From contig JACRCG010000234.1 of assembly GCA_016219145.1 (NCBI GenBank), positions 1 through 49,885 on the forward strand: a stretch of 49,885 bases of DNA, in the 5' to 3' direction. The DNA is from Deltaproteobacteria bacterium. Its GTDB lineage: Bacteria; Desulfobacterota; Desulfuromonadia; Geobacterales; Pseudopelobacteraceae. Position 1 is the first letter of the stretch; every line of letters begins with the position of its first letter. This document shows positions 34,554 through 43,309 of this stretch, in pieces. Below the pieces are notes generated by a model. The model worked only from the letters and a program-made list of their open reading frames with translations. It had not been told where the DNA came from and searched no databases. The position numbers and the translations under genes were made by a program.

Positions 34554-35662
34554 AACCGGAGCGCCTTTTTGTAACGCACTCCGAGGGCATCAGCGGTCCA
34601 GATTGCGGATTCTACCATAACGGCAGAAACAGGAAACCAGGTCGAGTGAACAGTTTCTCCATCAGCAACGGTTGCTTCCGCCACTTGCCTGATGTCCTCG
34701 ACAGAGGGGCCGATTATGTCCAGATCTTCCAGGCATAAAGGCAGTCCGACCCTGAAGCAGAAATCCTGAACCTCAGTGATGGCACTGGAAGAGCGGCCTT
34801 CCAAAACAAGCTGAACAATGACTCCAAAGGCAACTTTTTCACCATGAAGTTTATGTTTCGCAGCTGGCAACGTAGTGAAGCCGTTATGAATCGAGTGTGC
34901 CCCGGCATGTCCTCCATTTTCAGAACTTAGCCCGCTCAAAAGAGTGTTTGCCTCAACAATATATTCAACTGCTGGCGTCACGGAATTCCTTTCGACGGCC
35001 AATTTCGCCTGAAGACCAAATTCCAGCAATGTTTCGTAGCAGATCCTCGCTAATGCTTTAGACGCCAGAGTGGAACTAGCCCCACCCGTAAGCGGATTAG
35101 GTTTTCCGCTTCTGGAACAGGTATCGGACTCCCAGAAGGTGGCCAAGGCATCTCCCATCCCGGCTATAAGAAATTTTACGGGTGATTGGGTAACTAACGC
35201 CGTATCAACCAGAACGCAATCCGGGTTTTTTCGCAAAAAAAGATAGCGTTCGAAAGCTCCATTCTCGGTATAAATAACCGACAAGGCCGAACAGGGTGCA
35301 TCGGTCGATACTACAGTAGGCACCACTATCACCGGCAGCTTCATTTCGTCTGATACAGCCTTGCCGGCATCGATTGAAGCACCACCGCCCAGGGCGATGA
35401 TAATATCCACTCCATGTGCTGCCGCGATCCCGGCCAGCCGGGCGATTTCATTTTGTGAGGATATTCCCTGGAAACATTCCTGATGGCAGGTGATCCCATG
35501 TTCGGCACAACTTGCAGAAATATCCTGTCCGCACAGCGTCAGAGCGGTCTTTCCGCCGATAACAAGAGCGCTGGTCCCGATGCGGGACGTGTGCAGACCA
35601 ATTTCCCTGATGGCCCCGGCTCCTTGAACATAGCGGCCTGGCGCGAGCAGCATGCGGCTCAT
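34550..35662 (-). CDS. Glycerol-dehydrogenase-type polyol dehydrogenase
   Basis: A 370-residue iron/zinc-type dehydrogenase closest in pattern to GldA. NAD-binding features are IIIALGGGASIDAGKAVSDEM and VPTVVSTDAPCSALSVIY. Metal ligands are D in GMGDALATFWE, H in GGHAGAHSIHNGF and H in KLHGEKVAFG. ATG 35662 follows GGAAAGGA, 22 bp after the stop of a mycofactocin-precursor-like gene. That pairing suggests the dehydrogenase, or its bound NAD, works with a peptide-derived redox partner; substrate unknown. Confidence 0.88.
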   Translation of the reverse strand: MSRMLLAPGRYVQGAGAIREIGLHTSRIGTSALVIGGKTALTLCGQDISASCAEHGITCHQECFQGISSQNEIARLAGIAAAHGVDIIIALGGGASIDAGKAVSDEMKLPVIVVPTVVSTDAPCSALSVIYTENGAFERYLFLRKNPDCVLVDTALVTQSPVKFLIAGMGDALATFWESDTCSRSGKPNPLTGGASSTLASKALARICYETLLEFGLQAKLAVERNSVTPAVEYIVEANTLLSGLSSENGGHAGAHSIHNGFTTLPAAKHKLHGEKVAFGVIVQLVLEGRSSSAITEVQDFCFRVGLPLCLEDLDIIGPSVEDIRQVAEATVADGETVHSTWFPVSAVMVESAIWTADALGVRYKKALRL

Positions 35663-35684
35663 GATTTTCCTTTCCTGGCAATAC

Positions 35685-35849
35685 TCAGTAGCCACCACAG
35701 ACACCGTCAACCGGTACCTGTCTGATTTCGATTTCTTTTTCCTCAGCTTTTTCAGGCTCGACTGCTGTATCTGTTGCAGGTGGGATTTTAACTGGCAGAG
35801 GGGTGGCAGGCTTGTCGTTTTCCTTTATGGTGTTTTTGGACTCATCCAT
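35685..35849 (-). CDS. MftA-like precursor peptide with DGVCGGY terminus
   Basis: A 54-residue small protein. ATG 35849 follows AAAGGAG. The leader is Lys/Glu/Pro-rich (ATPLPVKIPPATDTAVEPEK, then AEEKEIEIRQ), ending VPVDGVCGGY. The last seven residues align with the MftA end DG(M/I)CGVY, with the penultimate Val replaced by Gly. In MftA that Val is the residue cross-linked to decarboxylated Tyr by MftC. The gene lies in an operon with MoxR, a CoxE-like protein and a GldA-type dehydrogenase. It may be a second MftC substrate giving a different product, a decoy, or a decayed copy; the strong ribosome site argues against decay. Confidence 0.75.
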   Translation of the reverse strand: MDESKNTIKENDKPATPLPVKIPPATDTAVEPEKAEEKEIEIRQVPVDGVCGGY

Positions 35850-35877
35850 AAATTCAGCTCCTTTAGTGTATTGATTG

Positions 35878-36114
35878 TCAACCGGAGTGCGGTTTACCGA
35901 CATCTTCGAGACTTACAGAACCGTGCCCACCCTCTACGCTGGGGGCCCAGTCGCCCAGATGTGCAGCGCACAGGTGCCTCGGGCTGTTCGCTTTTGCGCC
36001 GCATTTTCTGCATTCAACGGTTGGATGGTCAGAATTTTTTTTGATGCAGTCATCCAGCCCCTTGGATTTCAGGACGCACATATGATTCTGATGATGTTCA
36101 ACATCGCAACCCAT
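35878..36114 (-). CDS. Small Cys/His-rich protein, probably metal-binding
   Basis: A 78-residue protein with a strong site (GGGAGG) before ATG 36114, 11 bp after the CoxE-like gene. Cys and His are frequent: MGCDVEHHQNHMC, GLDDC, and VECRKCGAKANSPRHLCAAH. The last resembles a zinc-ribbon or iron site (CxxC-x9-C-xx-H). I do not recognise the family. The position between a MoxR/CoxE pair and the precursor-like peptide suggests a part in the same maturation or metal-loading process. Confidence 0.7.
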   Translation of the reverse strand: MGCDVEHHQNHMCVLKSKGLDDCIKKNSDHPTVECRKCGAKANSPRHLCAAHLGDWAPSVEGGHGSVSLEDVGKPHSG

Positions 36115-36125
36115 CTTGTTCCTCC

Positions 36126-37565
36126 CTATCTTTTTTTCTGGTAAAAAGTGCCAAAGTGCTTACGCCACTCCGCGCTGCTCGGATTAAGCTGCATCCTCTT
36201 GTCGTAGCTCACCATCGCCTTGGCCTGCTTGTAATAATCCATGTAGTCGACCGGTTCCTCGTCCTGCTCCTGGCCATGCCGGTCGCGCCGCTTCCTTGGG
36301 GCAAGATCGGTATAGATGCTGCGGAAGAGGTCTTCCAGGATCACGCTCAGTTCGTCAACGCTCTTGACCTGCTCAACCTTGTCACAGTAGGCTCCGTACT
36401 GTTCGATCAGGCAGTCCCCGCGCTTCCAGGTTTCACGATCCTCCGGAGTAAGCCAGAGCAGATAGCCCGCTTTCTCCCTGATCTCGTCCATCACCCAGTC
36501 ATTGGCTTCGTTGTAGTTGTTTCGGGCGTCGCCCAGGATGATGACGGTCGGGTTCCCGCGCATGCTCTCCAGATGCCTTTTCTTGAAGTTGACGAGGACC
36601 TTGCCGTAATCGCTGTTCTCGTCCATATCGACCAGTGCGCCCGAATCTATGATCTCCAGCAGACAATTGACCGGCATGTTTGTCAGCAGATCGGTGATTT
36701 CGGCCAGCTCCTGATTAAAAACAAAACTGCGGACATCCATCAGACGGTTATGCAGGGTGTGCAGAAGGAGAAGCATGAAGCGCGAGGCGTAGCTGACCGA
36801 AAAACTGACGTCACAGAGTACCACCAGCCTGGGCCGGACCTTTTTTTTGCGGCGCAGCGAGACCAGAAAAGGCACCATGCCATTACGGTAGTTTTTCTGG
36901 AGTGTCTTGATAACATGCAGTTTTCCGCGGTTCTGCTCTTCCTTCAGCCGCCGCACATCCTTGCGGATACGGATCAGCATGCGGGAGACAACTTCATGCA
37001 TGTCGGCGATCTCTTCCGGGGTGAAGGCGTTATTGTTATCCTTGCTCCAGCTTTTGCTGAATGCGGCCGATGGAAGGTTAAGCAGGTTGAATTCCGAAGG
37101 TTTGGGGGCCTTGTTCTTCCCTTTGTGGCCTTTCATCCGGACTTGTATCTCAGGCCCGTCTGAATCTTCCAGATCCCGGAGCCAATCCATGTTTTCAAGG
37201 TCCTCAGCCGTCAAATCCTTTGCGCCGGATAACAGGCCGGGTCTGTCCTCTTCCCGTTTCTCCAGCATCTCGGCGGTAAACTCTTCCCCCTCGACGATGT
37301 GAAAATAGGCGCCCATCAGATCTTCGGGGGTTATGAAAAACGGATTTTCCGGCTGACGGCTGAAGAAAATGTCGAATATATCGTTGAAGCCGGGGATATC
37401 GTTGGCGTTTTTCACAAGCGTCAGCTGAAGCAGCGCCCTGACCCCCTCTCTCCCTTCAACACCACCAAGGGCCAGCGCATGCACGGCATCAAGGCACTCT
37501 CCGGGCGACACCCGTATCCCCTCTTCCCGCAGGGCCTGAACAAAACGGGTGACGACCGTTTCCAT
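36126..37565 (-). CDS. CoxE-like VWA-domain protein
   Basis: A 479-residue cytoplasmic protein. The C-terminal half holds a von Willebrand A domain with the MIDAS motif DVSFS in RLVVLCDVSFSVSYAS, then MDVRSFVFNQELAEITDLL and PTVIILGDARNNYNEAND. The N-terminal half is helical and acidic. This matches CoxE, which with a MoxR-type ATPase (CoxD) helps insert metal into CO dehydrogenase and related enzymes. It is directly downstream of moxR (2-bp gap). Here it may activate the GldA-type or other metal dehydrogenases nearby. Confidence 0.88.
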   Translation of the reverse strand: METVVTRFVQALREEGIRVSPGECLDAVHALALGGVEGREGVRALLQLTLVKNANDIPGFNDIFDIFFSRQPENPFFITPEDLMGAYFHIVEGEEFTAEMLEKREEDRPGLLSGAKDLTAEDLENMDWLRDLEDSDGPEIQVRMKGHKGKNKAPKPSEFNLLNLPSAAFSKSWSKDNNNAFTPEEIADMHEVVSRMLIRIRKDVRRLKEEQNRGKLHVIKTLQKNYRNGMVPFLVSLRRKKKVRPRLVVLCDVSFSVSYASRFMLLLLHTLHNRLMDVRSFVFNQELAEITDLLTNMPVNCLLEIIDSGALVDMDENSDYGKVLVNFKKRHLESMRGNPTVIILGDARNNYNEANDWVMDEIREKAGYLLWLTPEDRETWKRGDCLIEQYGAYCDKVEQVKSVDELSVILEDLFRSIYTDLAPRKRRDRHGQEQDEEPVDYMDYYKQAKAMVSYDKRMQLNPSSAEWRKHFGTFYQKKR

Positions 37566-37567
37566 GG

Positions 37568-38470
37568 CTAACTCAATTCCTGCATGGCCAGCTCCTTGAC
37601 CATCTGCAGGTCAGCCTGGTGTTTGGCGATCACCCCCACGGTATTGTCCAGCATTGCCCTGGTGAGCCGGCCGGCATTCAGTATGGTCAGCACGTTGGCC
37701 CAGTCCAGGGTTTCAGAGACACTGGGGGGCTTGCGCATATTCAACTCCCGGGCCTTGCGCAGGAAGGAGACCATCTGCTGGGCCAATTCTTCGCAGATTT
37801 GCGGGTAACGGGCCTGGACAATGGCAACTTCGCGTTCCAGGTCAGGGTAGCCGATATAGAGATAGAGGCAGCGGCGGCGAAGAGCATCCGAGATCATGCG
37901 GGTGCCGTTACTGGTCAGAATCACCAGCGGTTTTCTCCTGGCTTCGATTACCCCTAGTTCGGGGACTGAAACCTGGAAGTCGCTCAGGCACTCCAGCAGC
38001 AGCGCTTCGAACTCGTCTCCGGAACGGTCAATTTCATCGATCAGGAGCAGTGAGCGTTTTTCCGACAGAAAGCTGCGCAGAATAGGCCGCTGCACCAGGA
38101 AGTTCATTGAGAAAAACATGCTCTCTTCGGCTGCCAGACGCTCAACAGCCTCGCGCAGATCGGCCGACACCGAGAGATAGTTGTCCAGCTGGGTGCGCAG
38201 CAGTTGGGTGTAGAGCAGCTGCTTGCCGTATTCCCAGTCATAGAGAGCTTTTCCCTCGTCGATCCCCTCGTAGCATTGCAGGCGTACCAGCGGGAAATCC
38301 AGGGAAGATGAGAGCGCTTTGGCCAGGCCGGTCTTGCCGACACCGGGCGGCCCTTCGATCAGAATCGGCTTCTCCATCCGCAGAGCCAGAAATACAGCGG
38401 TTGCGATGGCATTGTCTGCAATATAGCCGCTTCCGCGGAGAAAATCCTTTATCCCCTGTTCGGTAACCAT
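37568..38470 (-). CDS. MoxR-family AAA+ ATPase (CoxD-like)
   Basis: A 300-residue AAA+ protein. It has Walker A GPPGVGKTGLAKALSS (residue ~35), Walker B SLLLIDEIDRSGDEFEALLLE, sensor-1 TSNGTR, and RRRCLYLYIGYPD as the arginine finger region. MoxR ATPases work as chaperones with VWA partners; the partner follows immediately. ATG 38470 follows GAGG. First gene of an operon that also encodes the MftA-like peptide, a polyol dehydrogenase and a kinase. Confidence 0.92.
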   Translation of the reverse strand: MVTEQGIKDFLRGSGYIADNAIATAVFLALRMEKPILIEGPPGVGKTGLAKALSSSLDFPLVRLQCYEGIDEGKALYDWEYGKQLLYTQLLRTQLDNYLSVSADLREAVERLAAEESMFFSMNFLVQRPILRSFLSEKRSLLLIDEIDRSGDEFEALLLECLSDFQVSVPELGVIEARRKPLVILTSNGTRMISDALRRRCLYLYIGYPDLEREVAIVQARYPQICEELAQQMVSFLRKARELNMRKPPSVSETLDWANVLTILNAGRLTRAMLDNTVGVIAKHQADLQMVKELAMQELS

Positions 38471-38510
38471 TGATGACCTCGTTCGTGTTGTATTTAACTC
38501 TTTCAATATT

Positions 38511-38673
38511 GAGCCTCTTGCAAAAGTCATAAAAGGCCCCTCCCCCCTGGCGGGGGAGGGTTAGGGTGGGGGGGAGGTTGCCATGATATCAGCAAGTGGC
38601 ACCTTCACCCACCCCCCCAACCCCCTCCCGTCAAGGGCGGGGGAGCTAATTTTGAGACTTTTGCAAGAGCCTC
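38511..38673. repeat. MITE-like inverted-repeat element upstream of moxR
   Basis: The terminal arms GAGCCTCTTGCAAAAGTC (38511-38528) and GACTTTTGCAAGAGCCTC (38656-38673) are reverse complements at 17 of 18 positions. Inside are C- and G-rich hairpins of the CCCTCCCCC type. At 163 bp with no coding capacity, it looks like a miniature inverted-repeat element or a large REP. Confidence 0.8.
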
Positions 38674-38686
38674 TATTGAATTACTT

Positions 38687-38702
38687 TGCAAGCTTTGCGC
38701 CG
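38687..38702 (-). promoter_or_regulatory. Weaker sigma-54 promoter candidate for the moxR operon
   Basis: Minus strand CGGCGC-AAAGC-TTGCA keeps the -24 GG and -12 GC at the right distance but departs from TGGCAC at two positions. It lies between the adh terminator and the MITE-like element, ~215 bp before moxR. Confidence 0.35.
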
Positions 38703-38711
38703 TTGCCAGAT

Positions 38712-38762
38712 AAAAAAGCCGCTGGCACCCGGTGAGGGGGTCTTCCCTTCGGGGCCAGCGGC
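38712..38762 (-). terminator. Rho-independent terminator of the first iron-type ADH gene
   Basis: On the minus strand GCCGCTGGC ... GCCAGCGGC forms a 9-bp perfect stem (38754-38762 with 38718-38726) followed by TTTTTT. It lies 43 bp after the dehydrogenase stop. Confidence 0.93.
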
Positions 38763-38804
38763 ATCACATTAGATCAGTGGAGGCACACTGAATTGGATTA
38801 CATA

Positions 38805-40010
38805 TTACATGCAGCCGGCAAAGACAGCTCTCATCTCGTGGAATCCGACATCCTTGGGATTGCCTTCGGAGCAGATATCAGCGGCGGCGAATTTGGACAG
38901 ACCGTCAAGGTCCTTTTCCTGCAGGCCGAGGTCAGCAAAGCGCTGGGTGATGAACAACTCGTCCTTGAGCTCCTGAATGGCGTCGATGAATTTCTCGCCG
39001 GCTTTGTAATCGGAAAGCCCGGCAACGTCGATATCAGCGGCTTTTGCCATCATTTTGAAGCGCTCGGGGCAGGCCGGCAGGTTGTAACGGCAGACATCCA
39101 CCAGGGCGATGGCGTTGCAGAGGCCGTGCGGCGCATCGTAGAGACCGCCCATGGCGTGTGCCATCGAGTGGACGATGCCAAGGCCGGCGCTGTTAAAGCT
39201 GTAGGCGGCGGCCATCTCGGCCCAGACCATCTGCTCGACAGCCCTGTCATTGTTGCGGTTGGCGGCCGACTGGCGCAGGTTCTGGAAAATTTCGGTGATT
39301 GCCCAGAGGCCGGGGCCGTAGGCGGACTGTACGCAGAGACGTGAAGCGATCGCTTCGACAGCGTGGGTCAGGGCGTCCATGCCGGTGTAGGCGACCAGCT
39401 CCTGAGTCATGCACTGATGAATCAGCGGATCGTTAACCGATTTGCTGGGTGTGCAGTTCGGATCGAAAAGAGCCATTTTATACATCTTCTCGGTATGATT
39501 GATGATCGAGAAACAGGAGACTTCGGAACCTGTTCCCGAGGTGGTGTTGATGGCCAGATGCGGAATCTTGTTTTTCTTGGTGGCCTTGAAAGCGCCTTCA
39601 AAAGAACGGACGTCCTGGCCGTCGTGGCTGTAGACCAGCTTGATGGCCTTGCCGCAGTCATGTGAACTGCCGCCGCCCAGGGTGATGATGCCGTCGAATT
39701 TGCCGGAAGCCAGAACTTTGGCGCCTTCCATGACTTCGTGATCTTTAGGGTTGGGAGTAGCTTTATCAAACAGCTCGGAGGAAACGCCGGCATGCTTGAG
39801 GACGCCCTGGATCGCTTCGACGATGCCGGTTCCGCGCAGGCCGGTGGTTACGATAAGGGCATTGGTCATGCCCAGCGCCTTGGCGTCGTTGCCAACCATA
39901 GTATGTGCGCCCCAGCCGATGTTTACAGAGGGATAAGCGTGCTGCATCTTGATCGGGTATTCAGTTCTCTGCTGTGTAAGTGTCCGTTTTACATCTCTGA
40001 AATGTGGCAT
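38805..40010 (-). CDS. Iron-containing alcohol dehydrogenase (methanol-dehydrogenase-like)
   Basis: A 401-residue group III alcohol dehydrogenase. NAD-binding motif GIITLGGGSSHDCGKAIKL; TTSGTGSEVSCFSII follows. Metal ligands: D and H in GMDALTHAVEA, H in HSMAHAMGG, and H in DAPHG. An N-terminal extension of ~20 residues precedes the usual start of the fold. Related enzymes can hold NAD tightly and use external acceptors, which would suit a mycofactocin-linked role (inference). Monocistronic: it has its own terminator and a sigma-54-type promoter ~205 bp upstream. Confidence 0.92.
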   Translation of the reverse strand: MPHFRDVKRTLTQQRTEYPIKMQHAYPSVNIGWGAHTMVGNDAKALGMTNALIVTTGLRGTGIVEAIQGVLKHAGVSSELFDKATPNPKDHEVMEGAKVLASGKFDGIITLGGGSSHDCGKAIKLVYSHDGQDVRSFEGAFKATKKNKIPHLAINTTSGTGSEVSCFSIINHTEKMYKMALFDPNCTPSKSVNDPLIHQCMTQELVAYTGMDALTHAVEAIASRLCVQSAYGPGLWAITEIFQNLRQSAANRNNDRAVEQMVWAEMAAAYSFNSAGLGIVHSMAHAMGGLYDAPHGLCNAIALVDVCRYNLPACPERFKMMAKAADIDVAGLSDYKAGEKFIDAIQELKDELFITQRFADLGLQEKDLDGLSKFAAADICSEGNPKDVGFHEMRAVFAGCM

Positions 40011-40214
40011 TGGTACTTCCTCCTTTTTGTGGTGTGTGTTTTTTTGTGCTGCCCTGATTGCAATACAATGCTGCGATCACCGTTACATCTATGTCCTTTC
40101 GGGAATTTAGCCACCACCTCCTCATAACCTGATTTTACGATCATCCCTATTTGAGTAAACAAGAGCCGAATAACAGCGCTTCAAGGCTCGTCATGATCGA
40201 GTTGACAAGGACTT

Positions 40215-40230
40215 AGCAAGTTGAATGCCA
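40215..40230 (-). promoter_or_regulatory. Sigma-54 promoter of the first iron-type ADH gene
   Basis: Minus strand TGGCAT-TCAAC-TTGCT fits TGGCAY-N5-TTGCW. It predicts a leader of ~190 bases before ATG 40010. The region upstream carries several CCACA motifs and a palindrome that may bind the activator. Confidence 0.75.
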
Positions 40231-40294
40231 ACTTGAATTGATATTTAATTACAAGCAGTTACAGCTGATATCGCGGAAATGGCTACTGGCGGGA

Positions 40295-40313
40295 AAATGA
40301 TCCGGGGTCATTT
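40295..40313. promoter_or_regulatory. 19-bp palindrome upstream of ADH promoter
   Basis: AAATGATCCGGGGTCATTT is an inverted repeat with arms AAATGA/TCATTT and a partly symmetric centre. It lies 65-83 bp upstream of the -24/-12 site. Binding protein unknown. Confidence 0.5.
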
Positions 40314-40330
40314 GAAACAGTTTTATACAA

Positions 40331-40394
40331 ATTTCTCCACAATGCCTGCTTTGGAGGCTATGGATTTTATCCACACTGGGTAATTTCCACACAG
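40331..40394. promoter_or_regulatory. Candidate activator sites: TGTGGAGAAAT and CTGTGTGGAAA
   Basis: ATTTCTCCACA at 40331-40341 is the exact reverse complement of the 11-mer upstream of mftA. TTTCCACACAG at 40384-40394 matches the mftA site's CTGTGTGGA(G)AAA. They lie 100-165 bp upstream of the sigma-54 promoter. A further TTATCCACA occurs at 40367-40375 and a CTGTGG/CCACAG inverted pair near 40505-40523. The remaining non-coding stretch to 40721 shows nothing else clear. Confidence 0.45.
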
Positions 40395-40721
40395 TTGTCC
40401 TGTCGCGGAAAGGTCGCCGGACAGATCGCAGTCGGCAGCCTCAAAATCTGATGATGGTTTACGCAGGGCAGGCATCGGGGCAAAAAATGAGGCATTATCC
40501 CACACTGTGGCATTATTCCACAGCTGCGCAGAAAAATGAATTCGGCGGTGTCATGATAAACAGGCTGGTTAATTCAGTATGATATGCTGAGGTGTTGAAG
40601 GTGGCCGGCCGCTACCCGATGGGAGTCAGGCGCGAGGTGTAGCAAATTGCAACAGTGCTGGAAAGGTTGGATAGCAGCGCTGGTATCCCGGAACGCCTGA
40701 CGGCAGCACATCGCAGCGACC

Positions 40722-42091
40722 TCAAGCTTCCAGGCCGTAGCGTTCCAGCTTGCTGTAGAGGGTCTTGCGGTCTATTTCCAGCAGTTTGGCGGCCTGACTC
40801 TTGTTCTGGTCCACCAGTTCGAGAACTTTCTGGATATGGTCCCGCTCGACAGCCCAGAGCGGCGCGGCGGTAAAGCCGGGATTCTCGTCGCGTGCCAGGC
40901 TGGCCGGCGCTGTATAGACAGCTTTCTGTGGCGCGAACGGGAACAGATCCGGGGTGATAATCGGTTCATTGGCAAGAATGCAGGCCCTGCGGATCGTATT
41001 GCGCAATTCCCTGACGTTCCCCGGCCATTGATAGGCACAGAGCGAGGCCATCGCTTCATCGGTTATTTCCCAATTGCGGGTATCATTTTCATTGCATTGC
41101 TGGATGAAGAACCAGGAGAGCGGTATGATGTCTTCGGGGCGCTGCCGCAAGGGGGGCACCGGGATCGGCAGCAGATTGATGCGGTGGTAGAGATCTTCCC
41201 TGAATTCACCGCGATTAACGCAGTCGGACAGGATTTTGTTGGAGGCAAAGACAAAACGGACGTTGACGCGGATATCGTGATTGCCGCCCATCCTGCGGAA
41301 GGTGCTGGTTTCGAGGATGCGAAGCAGTTTGACCTGCACGTCGAGCGGCATCTCCGAAATTTCATCCATGAACAGTGTTCCGGTGTCGGCCAGCTCGAAC
41401 AGGCCGGCTCTCCCTTTATTGGCGCCGGTGTAGGCCCCCTGCATATGCCCGAACAACTCGCTTTCAGCGGTGTTGGCGTCAAATCTGCCGCAATTGACGG
41501 TTACAAAGGGCTTGCTGGCGCGACGGCTGGCGTCATGAACCGCCCGGGCTATCAACTCCTTGCCGGTGCCGCTCTCGCCGCTGATCAGTACATGTTCGTC
41601 GGTCATACCCCAGCGCTGAACCGTATCCATAACCTTTTTAATCACCGGGCTCTTGCCGATGATGCGGTGGTTTTCAAAGCGTTTGATCTCTTTTTTGAGG
41701 TTTATGTTTTCCAGCCGCAGACGGTTTTTTTCACAGGCCTTGTCGATCAGAATTTCCAGCTCGTCAAGCTTGATCGGCTTGGTGAGATAGTCATAGGCGC
41801 CGTGCTTGATGCATTCCACTGCGGTTTCAATCGTGCCGTGGCCGGTGAACATGATGATCTCGGGAATTGTAGACTCCGTCCGCATCAGCTTGAGGGCTTC
41901 GACCCCATCCATGCCGGGCATGCGAACATCCAGCAGCACAACGTTAAAGATCTCTTCCCGGAAACAGGCCAGCCCTTCCTCGCCGCTGGCCGTGGCGGTC
42001 ACCTTGTATCCGGAACGGGACAGCTCCATCTGCAGCAGCTCCCGCAGCGACTTGTCATCTTCGACAACAAGAACCTTTGTATCGTTACGAA

Positions 42092-42104
<13 letters not shown>
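40722..42104 (-). CDS. NtrC-family sigma-54 response regulator
   Basis: A 460-residue activator. It has an N-terminal receiver domain with phospho-acceptor Asp ~59 in VVLLDVRMPGMDG. An AAA+ core follows with Walker A GESGTGKELIARAVH, the sigma-54 contact loop as GAYTGA (Phe of GAFTGA changed to Tyr), and Walker B TLFMDEISEMP. The C-terminal Fis-type HTH is KSQAAKLLEIDRKTLYSKLERYG. It overlaps the upstream kinase gene by 13 bp. It is the likely activator of the -24/-12 promoters found ahead of mftA, the two iron-type dehydrogenases and the porin. Confidence 0.94.

Positions 42105-43308
<1,204 letters not shown>

Positions 43309-43309
<1 letters not shown>

Noticed and set aside
35685..35903. 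Longer 72-codon version of the precursor-like gene
   Set aside because: The upstream start has no ribosome site; ATG 35849 has AAAGGAG at good distance.
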